In this document: in pieces, positions 1 through 5,755 of the stretch
Numbering within the stretch: position 1 is the stretch's first letter
Layout of the letters: each line of letters begins with the position of its first letter
Assembly: GCA_025353305.1 (NCBI GenBank)
Contig: JANXQX010000150.1
Location: 1-7,671 of the forward strand
Source of the DNA: Holophagaceae bacterium
Lineage (GTDB): Bacteria; Acidobacteriota; Holophagae; Holophagales; Holophagaceae
DNA: 7,671 nucleotides
Reading direction: 5' to 3'
The notes under the pieces: model-generated
Databases searched by the model: none
Seen by the model: only the letters and a program-made list of their open reading frames with translations
What the model was told of the DNA's origin: nothing
Position numbers and translations under genes: made by a program

Positions 1-1330
1 ATTCCAAAAGGGTTGGCCACACGGCCTCGAAGGGGTCTTCTCGGGTCCGCCAGTAACGCTCCTTCTGCTCGGAAGGGCGGTGGGTGGGCCTGACCTCGCC
101 GGATTGCCATGCATTGGCAAGGCTCTTCAGGAACTTCTCCAAGTCGACGCTTCTGTGGGGTGGAATATGCCGAACCTCCCCTGAGGCAAGGCGGGAGAGA
201 TGATCCTGCATCACCCGGATCTCCTCCAGCAGTTTGAGTGGATCGAGCGACGCTGCAGCGGTTCGCAGGTGTTCTTTGACAGATTCCGGTATGGCATTGG
301 AGGCCAATAGCCTTGCACAGGGTGTGGCTGGGGGATGGTAGCGCTTGATGATCCGAGATCCGACCCGTGTCTTGGAGGACAGCTTGAAAGACGGCTGAAA
401 GAAGTTCACGAACAGCCGAGATGCTGCATACAAGCGCGTGAGTGCCTTGGCCGCGGCGATCCCTTCCAGCCGCCCGTAGCCGATCATCTTCCGCACGATG
501 GCCCCATTCTTCTGTTCGATCCAGGCCTGGTCGTTCTTGTGGTGCGGCCTGCCACGCGTCAACGCAATTGCTTTGGACTCGCAAAAGGCCAACAACGCCT
601 CGTTGATGAACTCGCTGCCGTTGTCTACATCGATGCCGAGAATTGGAAAGGGTAGTGAACCAGCCAGCATGTCCACGGCGTCGACGACCAGCGTGGCGTG
701 CCTTACAACCAAGGCGATACATTCAGTCCAACCGGTGGCTATGTCCGGGAGCACGAGCGAATGCACGAAACTTCCGCCCATGTTTCCACCGCAATGCGCG
801 ACGAGATCGGTCTCCATGAAACCGGGTTTTGGATCACCCCAATCCGCGAATGTCCGAATCGGAATACTCCGACGCAGTAAGGGGCCTGCCACCTTTCGTC
901 TCCTGATCAGGCCGCGCACTGCCGCACGAGCAGGTGCCAGAAGGCGATCAATCGTTGCAGGGCTTGCTGCAAGCAGTCTGAAACGCACCGTCTGGTCAAG
1001 TTCCAAGTGCCCATGCCGCTCCAGTGAATCAATGAGAATCGGCACGAGGACTGCCAGCCGCTTCCCACATACCCGGTCAGAAGCCTCCCACAGGAGGATG
1101 AGCGCCTCACAAACTGCCTCGTCGTAGAGCCTTGGACGCGCCTGGCGTTCAGCCTTGGAATCACCGCTTCTGTGGGCCAGAACTCGGATCGCGTGCTTGC
1201 GGTGGTACCCGGTGACAGCCACGAATTCATCCAAAATCCGTTTCTGGTCAGGTCCACAGGCCTGCTGGTATCGCACCCTGACAGCCAGCACCACTTCCTG
1301 ACGAGCAGCCTTGCTCAATAGTCTCTTCAT
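1..1330 (-). CDS. DD(35)E transposase, rve/integrase-core type (3' end outside window)
   Basis: An uninterrupted frame of 443 codons starts at ATG 1330 and runs off the left edge without a stop. The protein begins MKRLLSKAARQEVVLAVRVR. It has an N-terminal helix-turn-helix-like region (about residues 1-55) and a middle region (65-150). The retroviral-integrase catalytic core follows: D175 in METDLVAHCGG, D236 in GIDVDNGSEF and E272 in NDQAWIEQKNG, so the second Asp and the Glu are 35 residues apart as expected. The conserved stretch GYGRLEG (284-290) and a long helical C-terminal part follow. It should bind the element ends and catalyse DNA cleavage and strand transfer. A weak GGGATGGG ribosome site precedes the ATG. 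No frameshift or stop is seen, so the enzyme looks active as far as the window shows. I cannot assign the exact IS family from memory. Confidence 0.9.
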   Translation of the reverse strand, partial: MKRLLSKAARQEVVLAVRVRYQQACGPDQKRILDEFVAVTGYHRKHAIRVLAHRSGDSKAERQARPRLYDEAVCEALILLWEASDRVCGKRLAVLVPILIDSLERHGHLELDQTVRFRLLAASPATIDRLLAPARAAVRGLIRRRKVAGPLLRRSIPIRTFADWGDPKPGFMETDLVAHCGGNMGGSFVHSLVLPDIATGWTECIALVVRHATLVVDAVDMLAGSLPFPILGIDVDNGSEFINEALLAFCESKAIALTRGRPHHKNDQAWIEQKNGAIVRKMIGYGRLEGIAAAKALTRLYAASRLFVNFFQPSFKLSSKTRVGSRIIKRYHPPATPCARLLASNAIPESVKEHLRTAAASLDPLKLLEEIRVMQDHLSRLASGEVRHIPPHRSVDLEKFLKSLANAWQSGEVRPTHRPSEQKERYWRTREDPFEAVWPTLLE

Positions 1331-1355
1331 TTGCCCATCCCACCAACCCCGGCGG

Positions 1356-1411
1356 TAGCAATTTAGGTGAGGCAACGGGACCTGCAAAGTAGCATTTCAA
1401 GTGAGGCAATG
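1356..1411 (-). repeat. Two direct repeats at the transposase 5' end
   Basis: Copies at 1356-1377 and 1390-1411 match at 18 of 22 positions without gaps. They share TAGCA, and then GTGAGGCAA. They are 34 bp apart, about three helical turns, just upstream of the transposase start. This is where subterminal transposase-binding sites, or operator sites for self-regulation, would be expected. The role is inference. Confidence 0.6.
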
Positions 1412-1443
1412 CGATGCACAAAGGTAGTTGTCGTCCAAAAACA

Positions 1444-1577
1444 TTCCTAATTGACGCCGCCCAGACGTCTTTCTCCTCGCCTGACATGGTTAAGTCGCCA
1501 GCGTGAATCAGCACCTCCCCATCAGGCACCTTCAGGCCTTTGCAAAGGTGAGTATCGCTAAGAAGAACTAAGCGCAT
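1444..1577 (-). pseudogene. 5' remnant of a calcineurin-like metallophosphoesterase
   Basis: From ATG 1577 the minus strand encodes MRLVLLSDTHL...VPDGEVLIHAGDLTMSG. This is the N-terminus of a metallophosphoesterase: the D-x-H motif (D8, H10) and the GD motif (G27-D29 region, HAGDL) are the first two metal-binding blocks. After about codon 38 the sequence no longer resembles the family, and the later blocks (GNHD, H, GHxH) are missing because the insertion element begins there. A good ribosome site, GGAGG, sits seven bases before the ATG, so this start is better than the upstream in-frame one at 1670. The rest of the gene may lie beyond the insertion element, outside the window. The remnant cannot be catalytic. 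Confidence 0.72.
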
Positions 1578-1758
1578 CGTGCCTCCAGATTGAAATTGTT
1601 GGTCGGAGTGGGTGTAGTTGAAAAAAGGGTTGAAGGTGGCAACGAGCTGGACAAGACGTCTCCGAAACAAATTGAGCAGAGCTGCGGCCAGAGGTGGCGG
1701 GATCGGAATTGGCCTACAACAGCTTCGATCCGTAAATCAATCAGACAAGCCCACCGCG

Positions 1759-1781
1759 AAGGCCGACTTACTGGCGGCCTT
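1759..1781. repeat. Inverted repeat downstream of the integrase gene
   Basis: AAGGCCG (1759-1765) and CGGCCTT (1775-1781) form a perfect 7-bp stem with a 9-base loop, about 60 bp beyond the integrase stop. No T-run follows on the minus strand, so it is not a standard intrinsic terminator. It could be a site within an attachment region. The rest of 1578-1840 shows no gene I can support. Confidence 0.4.
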
Positions 1782-1840
1782 ACGTCGAGCACTGGTGAAT
1801 AGATCGATGCTCATGCATTTCCACCACAGAGAGGGCTGCC

Positions 1841-3106
1841 CTAGCTGGGGAATAAACCCAAGAGGTCCTCTGGGTCGACCAAAGCTTCCGAAGCAGCGTG
1901 GGGATGGTTCAACACTGCATGGATCGGCGTCTCCGGGATCAAGCTCTTCGGAGCCGCGATTACAGATTTGGCGGTGTCAAGACTGACCTCCAACCGATCG
2001 ATCGCGTCCTGCTTCATCGGCTTGGAGATGTGGATGTACCGTTCCGTCGTCTTGGCATTTTTATGCCTGAGCAGTTGCTGAATGACGCTATTGGCCACAC
2101 CTAACTCCGCCAAAATAGTCGCAAAGCAGTGGCGAAGTTTGTGGGCGCCCCATTTTCCCGGGAGGCTGAGCTCCTTCGCGGCGGCCTTAATCCTCTCCCG
2201 GCAAAACGACGGGCCATGAACCATCCAGTATTGGTCCGCCGGTGGCTTCGGGGTGTTCTTGCGCCACTCCCCCTTCCGTGGACGGATGAAAAACACCACG
2301 GGTGGCAAATCGTGACCACGCCGAGCCCAATACTTCGTGGCTTCTTGCTTCCAGGCCTGCAGGTGCGGAATTAATTGAGGGACAACTGGCAATCCCTCGG
2401 CTTCACGCCCTTTGGTTTGGCCGGGAGTGTACGTCCGGAAATCATGCGAAAACCAAGCCCAGCGCATGGTCACGATCTCGCCAACCCTCAACCCCATGAA
2501 CAACATGAAGCGAACGCCGAGGCAGTTTTGCGTATCGGACGTCGACGATGCGACGGCGGCGATGAACTCCTCGACCATCGCAGCAGGGATGGTGGTGACC
2601 ACCTTCGCCTGCACATGCGGGAGGTGAATCTTCGGGAGTTCAAGACCACGGCATTCGAGATACTCCTTGGACCAGTTCAGCAACGTGCGTACGTCGGTCA
2701 AGAGCTTCAACAAGCCTCCCGGCGAGTGCGGGTGCCCTGTGGGGCTCAGGGTCTCAAGGTAGTGACGCTGAATCTCCCCCAAATGCTGGGGCCCTATTTC
2801 GGAAATTTTTAGGTGCCCGATGATGGGTATCACCCATTTTTTGATGGTGTTGGTGGTGCACAGCTTCGAAGCCTCGCACGCCCGTGTGTTATCCAGAAGG
2901 TAACGTTCCATGACGGCTCCAAAAGTCGGGACCTCGCCAAACTGAAGAGACGTCTTGCGAAGTGCGAGTTTCCACTCAAGCAGGAATCGCTGTGCATCTT
3001 CGCGGTTCTCAAATCCAGTAGATTTGTGGAATGTCTTGCGCTGGTATTTGAACTTGCAGTGCCAGACCTTTCCGACCTTTCGGAGTCCGTTGACAAAGCC
3101 GGCCAT
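1841..3106 (-). CDS. int: Tyrosine recombinase (phage/element integrase)
   Basis: This is a 421-residue site-specific recombinase that should cut and join DNA through a covalent 3'-phosphotyrosine, moving the element in and out of its attachment site. The N-terminal arm-binding-like part (1-55, MAGFVNGLRKVGKVWHCKFK) is followed by a core-binding domain (about 60-160, with RTLLNW) and the catalytic domain (170-375). The full catalytic set is visible: R207 in GLRVGE, K232 in QTKGRE, H322 and R325 in GAHKLRH, H348 in LLRHKNAKTTERY, and the nucleophile Y357. The C-terminal 45 residues extend past the usual end. A GGGAGA ribosome site lies six bases before ATG 3106. The ATG shares one base with the TAA of a 22-codon upstream ORF, suggesting translational coupling. 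The excisionase-like gene is upstream on the same strand. No damage is seen. Confidence 0.96.
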   Translation of the reverse strand: MAGFVNGLRKVGKVWHCKFKYQRKTFHKSTGFENREDAQRFLLEWKLALRKTSLQFGEVPTFGAVMERYLLDNTRACEASKLCTTNTIKKWVIPIIGHLKISEIGPQHLGEIQRHYLETLSPTGHPHSPGGLLKLLTDVRTLLNWSKEYLECRGLELPKIHLPHVQAKVVTTIPAAMVEEFIAAVASSTSDTQNCLGVRFMLFMGLRVGEIVTMRWAWFSHDFRTYTPGQTKGREAEGLPVVPQLIPHLQAWKQEATKYWARRGHDLPPVVFFIRPRKGEWRKNTPKPPADQYWMVHGPSFCRERIKAAAKELSLPGKWGAHKLRHCFATILAELGVANSVIQQLLRHKNAKTTERYIHISKPMKQDAIDRLEVSLDTAKSVIAAPKSLIPETPIHAVLNHPHAASEALVDPEDLLGLFPS

Positions 3107-3174
3107 TACTTCTCCCTCTGGCTAGGGACGCGGGTGAGCCTTACGTGCCTACTGGTTGTTGCGGTGCGTTTCAT
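3106..3174 (-). CDS. Putative 22-codon basic leader ORF coupled to the integrase
   Basis: A short ORF starts at ATG 3174 with an AAGGA-type ribosome site eight bases upstream (minus strand AAGGAAACAGACATG). It begins MKRTATTSRHVR and ends SQREK. Its TAA stop overlaps the integrase ATG by one base (TAATG), and the integrase ribosome site lies within its last codons. Eight of the 22 residues are K, R or H and none is acidic except one E. The arrangement is typical of translational coupling, where ribosomes finishing the small ORF restart on the next gene. No homologue is known to me. It may be a regulatory leader rather than a functional peptide, or a chance ORF. Confidence 0.45.
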   Translation of the reverse strand: MKRTATTSRHVRLTRVPSQREK

Positions 3175-3345
3175 GTCTGTTTCCTTTCGGAGTGGGGTTG
3201 GAATTGAAATCTGGATCCCAGGCAGGCCGATGGCGCCTCCGTGTCAGTTGGAGGAATGAAGAGCCTGGGTGAGCGAACTGCAGTGACTTGAGCCCTCGTT
3301 GAACTGGGCTGCTTTTAGAGGAGTGTCATACCAAGAGAACTAGAG

Positions 3346-3358
3346 GATCGAAGCCAGG
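3346..3358 (+). repeat. Direct repeat copy 1 (GATCGAAGCCAGG)
   Basis: This 13-bp word is identical to the one at 3868-3880, and its 10-bp core CGAAGCCAGG also occurs at 3472-3481. The copy lies 25 bp beyond the stop of the excisionase-like gene, between it and the integrase leader. An inverted near-match to its left half (GGATCGAAGC) is at 1723-1732, downstream of the integrase. Confidence 0.6.
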
Positions 3359-3383
3359 TGGGGCGATCACAGCGAACTGGTGG

Positions 3384-3680
3384 TTAGGCCACCTTTTTGT
3401 GCTTTCGGTGCGTCGCAGTGAATGTTCGGTCAATCGCCTGCTGCTTGATCGATTGCGACGTCAGACGACCACGAAGCCAGGCGAGGACCGTGGACAACAG
3501 GAAGAGCCGTTGTGGACTTTCAGGCAATGGTATTGAGGGCATTTCTGCCTGACGCCATCGCGTAAGCGTGCGACGACAGGGCGGTCGGGGCAGGTAGTCA
3601 CCGAGTGCAGCAATCAGTTGGGCCGTGCTCAGTAAGGGCTCAGTCGGATCCTGAAGCGGTTCAAGGTATTTTGGGTTCAT
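3384..3680 (-). CDS. Small HTH DNA-binding protein, AlpA/excisionase-like
   Basis: This is a 98-residue protein with a ribosome site GGAG seven bases before ATG 3680. Residues 16-26 (LLSTAQLIAAL) and 35-50 (CRRTLTRWRQAEMPSI) match the pattern of MerR/AlpA-like excisionase folds: a first HTH helix, then a recognition helix followed by a W...MP segment. Next comes RLFLLSTVLAWLR (58-70), the usual second half of the fold. The C-terminus is basic (HRKHKKVA). Such proteins bend DNA at attachment sites to direct excision, or activate the integrase gene. Its position directly upstream of an integrase on the same strand fits either role. The family call rests on pattern only, with no alignment. One copy of the CGAAGCCAGG repeat lies inside the gene and encodes residues 64-70. 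Confidence 0.68.
   Translation of the reverse strand: MNPKYLEPLQDPTEPLLSTAQLIAALGDYLPRPPCRRTLTRWRQAEMPSIPLPESPQRLFLLSTVLAWLRGRLTSQSIKQQAIDRTFTATHRKHKKVA
3472..3491 (+). repeat. Direct repeat copy 2, inside the excisionase-like gene
   Basis: CGAAGCCAGGC followed by AGGACCGT, with one extra G at 3483, matches 3871-3889 over 19 positions with a single one-base gap. On the minus strand it encodes TVLAWLR, residues 64-70. A repeat that spans coding and non-coding DNA could be a binding site embedded in the gene, or a trace of a duplicated gene fragment. Confidence 0.6.
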
Positions 3681-3710
3681 GTCAACTCCAGAGAAAGTTC
3701 AATAATGAAG

Positions 3711-3740
3711 TTTCGGTCCTTTGTCCGAAAAATCAATATA
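3711..3740 (-). promoter_or_regulatory. Promoter -10 and overlapping dyad of the excisionase-like gene
   Basis: Read on the minus strand, TATATT (3735-3740) is a good -10 box in very AT-rich DNA. Four bases downstream lies TTTCGG-8-CCGAAA (3711-3716 and 3725-3730), a perfect 6-bp inverted repeat that would cover the start point. It ends 31 bases before the ATG at 3680. I see no strong -35. The layout suggests a repressor site over the transcription start, or a hairpin at the 5' end of the message. Confidence 0.5.
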
Positions 3741-3867
3741 AGCACTGAAAATAAATAACTTAACAAATTTAAAAAACGAAAAAATCGGTGTAACAATTAT
3801 TTATACCCAATTAATACAAGAAAAATAGAGACGACACATTCCACACACATTCGAGTTGAAGTGGACA

Positions 3868-3889
3868 GATCGAAGCCAGGCAGGACCGT
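3868..3889 (+). repeat. Direct repeat copy 3, upstream of the excisionase-like gene
   Basis: This copy joins both partial matches. Its left part (GATCGAAGCCAGG, 3868-3880) equals copy 1. Its core and right part (3871-3889) equal copy 2 apart from a one-base gap. It lies about 190 bp upstream of the excisionase-like ATG. Confidence 0.6.
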
Positions 3890-3906
3890 TGTTTCCGATA
3901 GCATCT

Positions 3907-3923
3907 ACCGTAATTTTTACGGT
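3907..3923. repeat. Short perfect palindrome ACCGTAA-TTT-TTACGGT
   Basis: Seven-base arms are separated by three T bases. It lies in the gene-free region between two HTH protein genes on the minus strand. It is symmetric enough to be an operator for a dimeric HTH protein. As a hairpin it lacks the GC-rich stem and T-tail of a terminator. Confidence 0.5.
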
Positions 3924-4095
3924 GTTCTAAAAATTGTTGAAAAGATGAGAAGAGGTTCAGAACTGGTTGAATGGCCGATGTGAAAAAGCATAGAAAATAA
4001 AAATCAATCAGCCGCTCAAATTTGGCTCAGAGCAATTGTCGCGTTCTTACTCCGTGCCCGAGGAAAAGGGTGGATGGCATGCCTAACCCTTCGTG

Positions 4096-4110
4096 TTCAC
4101 CTGGGGTGAA
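4096..4110. repeat. Small hairpin TTCACC-TGG-GGTGAA past the regulator gene
   Basis: A perfect 6-bp stem with a 3-base loop begins 22 bases beyond the stop of the HTH regulator gene. No T-run follows on the minus strand. It may help end or stabilise the transcript, but an intrinsic terminator is not supported. Confidence 0.35.
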
Positions 4111-4132
4111 ATATCTTGGAACCTCCGAGGAG

Positions 4133-4489
4133 TCACTCAGCCTCCCCATTTCCTAAGTGATCAGGGATGTCAGAAATTTCGCCGTCGTCTGTCTCGCAGA
4201 GTCGCCCCCAAACTTGTAGTTGGGTGAACCCCGTCCAAGCGAGCACCTTTGCGATCACGGTCTCCACGTGGTAGCTCCGACGTTCGCGGTGGATTACTTG
4301 TTGGATAAAAAAGGGTGAGCGCCGCATCTTAGTTGCAAGCTCTGGGATACTGAACCCGGCCAAATTCAACCGCGTGCGAATCTCCTGCGGCGGCATGCCT
4401 CCTTCGTGTGAGTGCACATCAGGTTCAGGATCAGCTAATTGGTTTTGGCTATCACGGTTGGGTGGAACGAACTTTTTGCCTTTGGGCAT
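4133..4489 (-). CDS. Small HTH transcriptional regulator (Ner/lambda-repressor-like)
   Basis: The 118-residue protein starts at ATG 4489, five bases after a strong AAGGAGG ribosome site. An in-frame start 31 codons earlier (4582) lacks such a site. After a polar N-terminus (1-33), residues 36-86 form a compact HTH domain. EIRTRLNLAGFSIPELATKM gives the first and second helices, and RSPFFIQQVIHR (57-68) gives the recognition helix. VETVIAKVLAW (75-85) is the closing helix, as in Ner-like and Cro/C1-type domains. The C-terminus is acidic. Such regulators repress divergent promoters of phages and integrative elements. This gene faces away from the 306-aa ORF across a 166-bp gap that contains a dyad, so it may control itself and that ORF. 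The fold is assigned by pattern only; its target is inferred. Confidence 0.75.
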   Translation of the reverse strand: MPKGKKFVPPNRDSQNQLADPEPDVHSHEGGMPPQEIRTRLNLAGFSIPELATKMRRSPFFIQQVIHRERRSYHVETVIAKVLAWTGFTQLQVWGRLCETDDGEISDIPDHLGNGEAE

Positions 4490-4595
4490 GTGCCCTCCTT
4501 GGATGTCTCGGCAGTTGGCCTGGGTGGCGTTGCCCGACGACTCCATGTTCTGGTTCGCTTTTCCTCGCTTTCCGCACCCCACACTCAGGGAATTG

Positions 4596-4609
4596 GGTCA
4601 GATATGACC
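4596..4609. promoter_or_regulatory. Operator-like dyad in the divergent promoter region
   Basis: GGTCA-GATA-TGACC is an inverted repeat lying 107 bp upstream of the regulator ATG and 47 bp upstream of the plus-strand ORF. A further half-site, TGACCC, is at 4638-4643. On the minus strand, TTGAGG lies about 17 bases before ATATCT, which falls within the dyad and could be a weak promoter. A role as the regulator's own operator is inference. Confidence 0.42.
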
Positions 4610-4655
4610 TCTGAAGTCGTATCCTCAAGGCTTCGAGTGACCCGCGAGATACTAG

Positions 4656-5576
4656 ATGCAGATCTCCAAGCGAGCGAAGGTCCTTCAGCCACTGGCACCG
4701 CGACAGCAAATGATTGCTTTGCTGGGGCATTGGGGTTCGGTGGCGAGACAAAAAAAGGAATTGCCCTATTGCCACCCCATGGATGCCAGGGCGTGGCCGC
4801 CAAGGGCGGGGTTGGTCAACCATGCAGGCATGCCACCGATGGATCTGGATACCCGTTGGAAGAACTGCCAATCGGACCCAACCTCGATCGATGAATCCCT
4901 TGTGCCGACTCCTTATATCGGATCGATGCTTTTAGCTCGGGTTGTCATTCTGATGGATGCGCCTGGGATTCAAGAAGGCGATCATGCAGCTGAAGATATT
5001 GGGAGCGAAATGCGGCTCATCAAAACGCGTTCGCTTCCCCAATTCTTTTCGAATCCTTCTTTCTCACCCTTTTACCCTTTGGACGAATCCTTCGAGCAGA
5101 CACCTGCTGGACAACAATGGAGAGGCCTAGGTGAGCACCAGTTTGGATGGGATGCTGTGATGGCAGGGTTGGCCACAAGGTGCTGCGTCTCGGTTCGTAG
5201 TGTGCAACATTGTTTAGCTCATGAGATGGCAGTTTTGTATGGTTCTCCGTACCGATCACTCGCAGCGCATCCGCAAAGCTTGTTCAATCTCCCCAGCTCC
5301 AGGCTTGCGAAGGCCACAGCCAAAGAACTCTTGGGAGAAGCACGGACAGGGGACCGGATTCTGCTACTCGCATCAACGCATGGGCGATTCGGATCCATCT
5401 TCGGTGGGTATGAAAAAGCTAGCCCAGGTTGGTCACACCGCCACATTTGGTGTGCACGAAATGTTGGAGCAGCATTCAAGGGATTCCACCACGAGCGGTC
5501 GCTTATTGACCACCTATCTGAACTGCTGGAACGGAGGCTCAAACATATTGATAGATTGATTCAGGCGTTGGGGTGA
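4656..5576 (+). CDS. Hypothetical protein, unrecognised family
   Basis: An open frame of 306 codons; a TAG stop sits directly before the ATG, so it cannot start earlier. I recognise no family, signal peptide or clear transmembrane segment. The N-terminal 120 residues are rich in W, P and M. The C-terminal half looks like a soluble alpha/beta protein, with GDRILLLASTHGRFGSIFGGY (about 241-261) and a charged helix ERRLKHIDRLIQAL at the end. The ribosome site at 4656 is weak. A better one (GGGAG, four bases before) precedes ATG 5010, which would give a 188-residue protein. A perfect hairpin overlaps the stop. Plus orientation is opposite to every other gene here. It is divergent from the HTH regulator and convergent with the Fic gene. 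Codon use looks coding, but I cannot exclude a decayed or spurious ORF. Confidence 0.55.
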   Translation: MQISKRAKVLQPLAPRQQMIALLGHWGSVARQKKELPYCHPMDARAWPPRAGLVNHAGMPPMDLDTRWKNCQSDPTSIDESLVPTPYIGSMLLARVVILMDAPGIQEGDHAAEDIGSEMRLIKTRSLPQFFSNPSFSPFYPLDESFEQTPAGQQWRGLGEHQFGWDAVMAGLATRCCVSVRSVQHCLAHEMAVLYGSPYRSLAAHPQSLFNLPSSRLAKATAKELLGEARTGDRILLLASTHGRFGSIFGGYEKASPGWSHRHIWCARNVGAAFKGFHHERSLIDHLSELLERRLKHIDRLIQALG

Positions 5577-5595
5577 TGAAGGCTTGGCCTTCATC
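5575..5595 (+). terminator. Terminator-like hairpin over the stop of the 306-aa ORF
   Basis: GATGAAGGC-TTG-GCCTTCATC is a perfect 9-bp stem with a 3-base loop. It starts on the second base of the TGA stop. No T-tract follows (GGATCCG), so it may work as a mRNA-stabilising hairpin or a weak terminator. Its position supports a real gene end on the plus strand. Confidence 0.5.
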
Positions 5596-5708
5596 GGATC
5601 CGTCGCCGAGGATTTACTGAGTCAATAGCGACTACCAACCTATGGAAATGCCTTGTTGATATCGGCGTAGCGCCTCCTGCAGAGCCGGTTTCGACATGCT
5701 CTGAACCT

Positions 5709-5724
5709 AATGCAAGATTGCATT
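5709..5724. repeat. Palindrome between convergent genes
   Basis: AATGCAA-GA-TTGCATT has 7-base arms and a 2-base centre. It is followed on the plus strand by a short T-run (5723-5726). It lies between the ends of the plus-strand ORF and the Fic gene, 32 bp past the Fic stop. It may be a weak bidirectional terminator or a protein-binding palindrome. Confidence 0.4.
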
Positions 5725-5755
5725 TTAGTGACCATTACGCCGTGCGCCTCAAGAG

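Larger units (their letters stand above)
1..1443 (-). mobile_element. Insertion sequence with rve-type transposase, cut by window start
   Basis: The stretch holds a DD(35)E transposase gene and its upstream end. The far end lies outside the window, so terminal inverted repeats and target duplication cannot be tested. The inner boundary is inferred: the metallophosphoesterase-like coding sequence stops making family sense around 1465-1445. Read on the minus strand, a TGT-starting stretch (TGTTTTTGGACGACAA) begins at 1443, which would be a plausible tip. The boundary could be wrong by 20-30 bases. The element probably inserted into the phosphoesterase gene. Confidence 0.7.
3731..4095. other. 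Gene-free, partly very AT-rich intergenic stretch
   Basis: About 450 bp separate the excisionase-like gene from the regulator gene. Positions 3731-3830 contain 21 G or C in 100 bases, far below the neighbours. I find no supported ORF. The stretch holds a repeat copy (3868-3889) and a short palindrome (3907-3923). It could be an upstream regulatory region, a curved-DNA site, or an attachment or recombination region of the element. Confidence 0.6.

Noticed and set aside
335..1257. Several plus-strand and other-frame ORFs across 335-1257
   Set aside because: They overlap the transposase frame, which runs unbroken from 1330 to the edge and carries the DD(35)E motif. The others show no recognisable motifs.
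3335..3370. CCTGGCTTCGATCC on the minus strand resembles a tRNA T-arm
   Set aside because: The bases on either side of the loop do not pair, and there is no acceptor, D or anticodon arm.
3379..3398. GGTGG-TTAGG-CCACC-TTTTT on the plus strand, like an intrinsic terminator
   Set aside because: No plus-strand gene lies upstream to be terminated, the stem is only 5 bp, and half of it is the coding end of the excisionase-like gene.
4439..4894. 151-codon plus-strand ORF
   Set aside because: It overlaps the start of the HTH regulator on the opposite strand and the 306-aa ORF in another frame. It has no ribosome site and a low-complexity composition.
1801..4935. Ten-base match GATCGATGCT at 1802 and 4922 as possible att repeats
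   Set aside because: It is short, low in information and has no matching flanks. The second copy lies inside the unknown ORF, so an attachment site is not supported.
11..5177. GGGTTGGCCACA near both 10 and 5165
   Set aside because: A single 12-base match between two coding regions on different strands, with no further similarity on either side.
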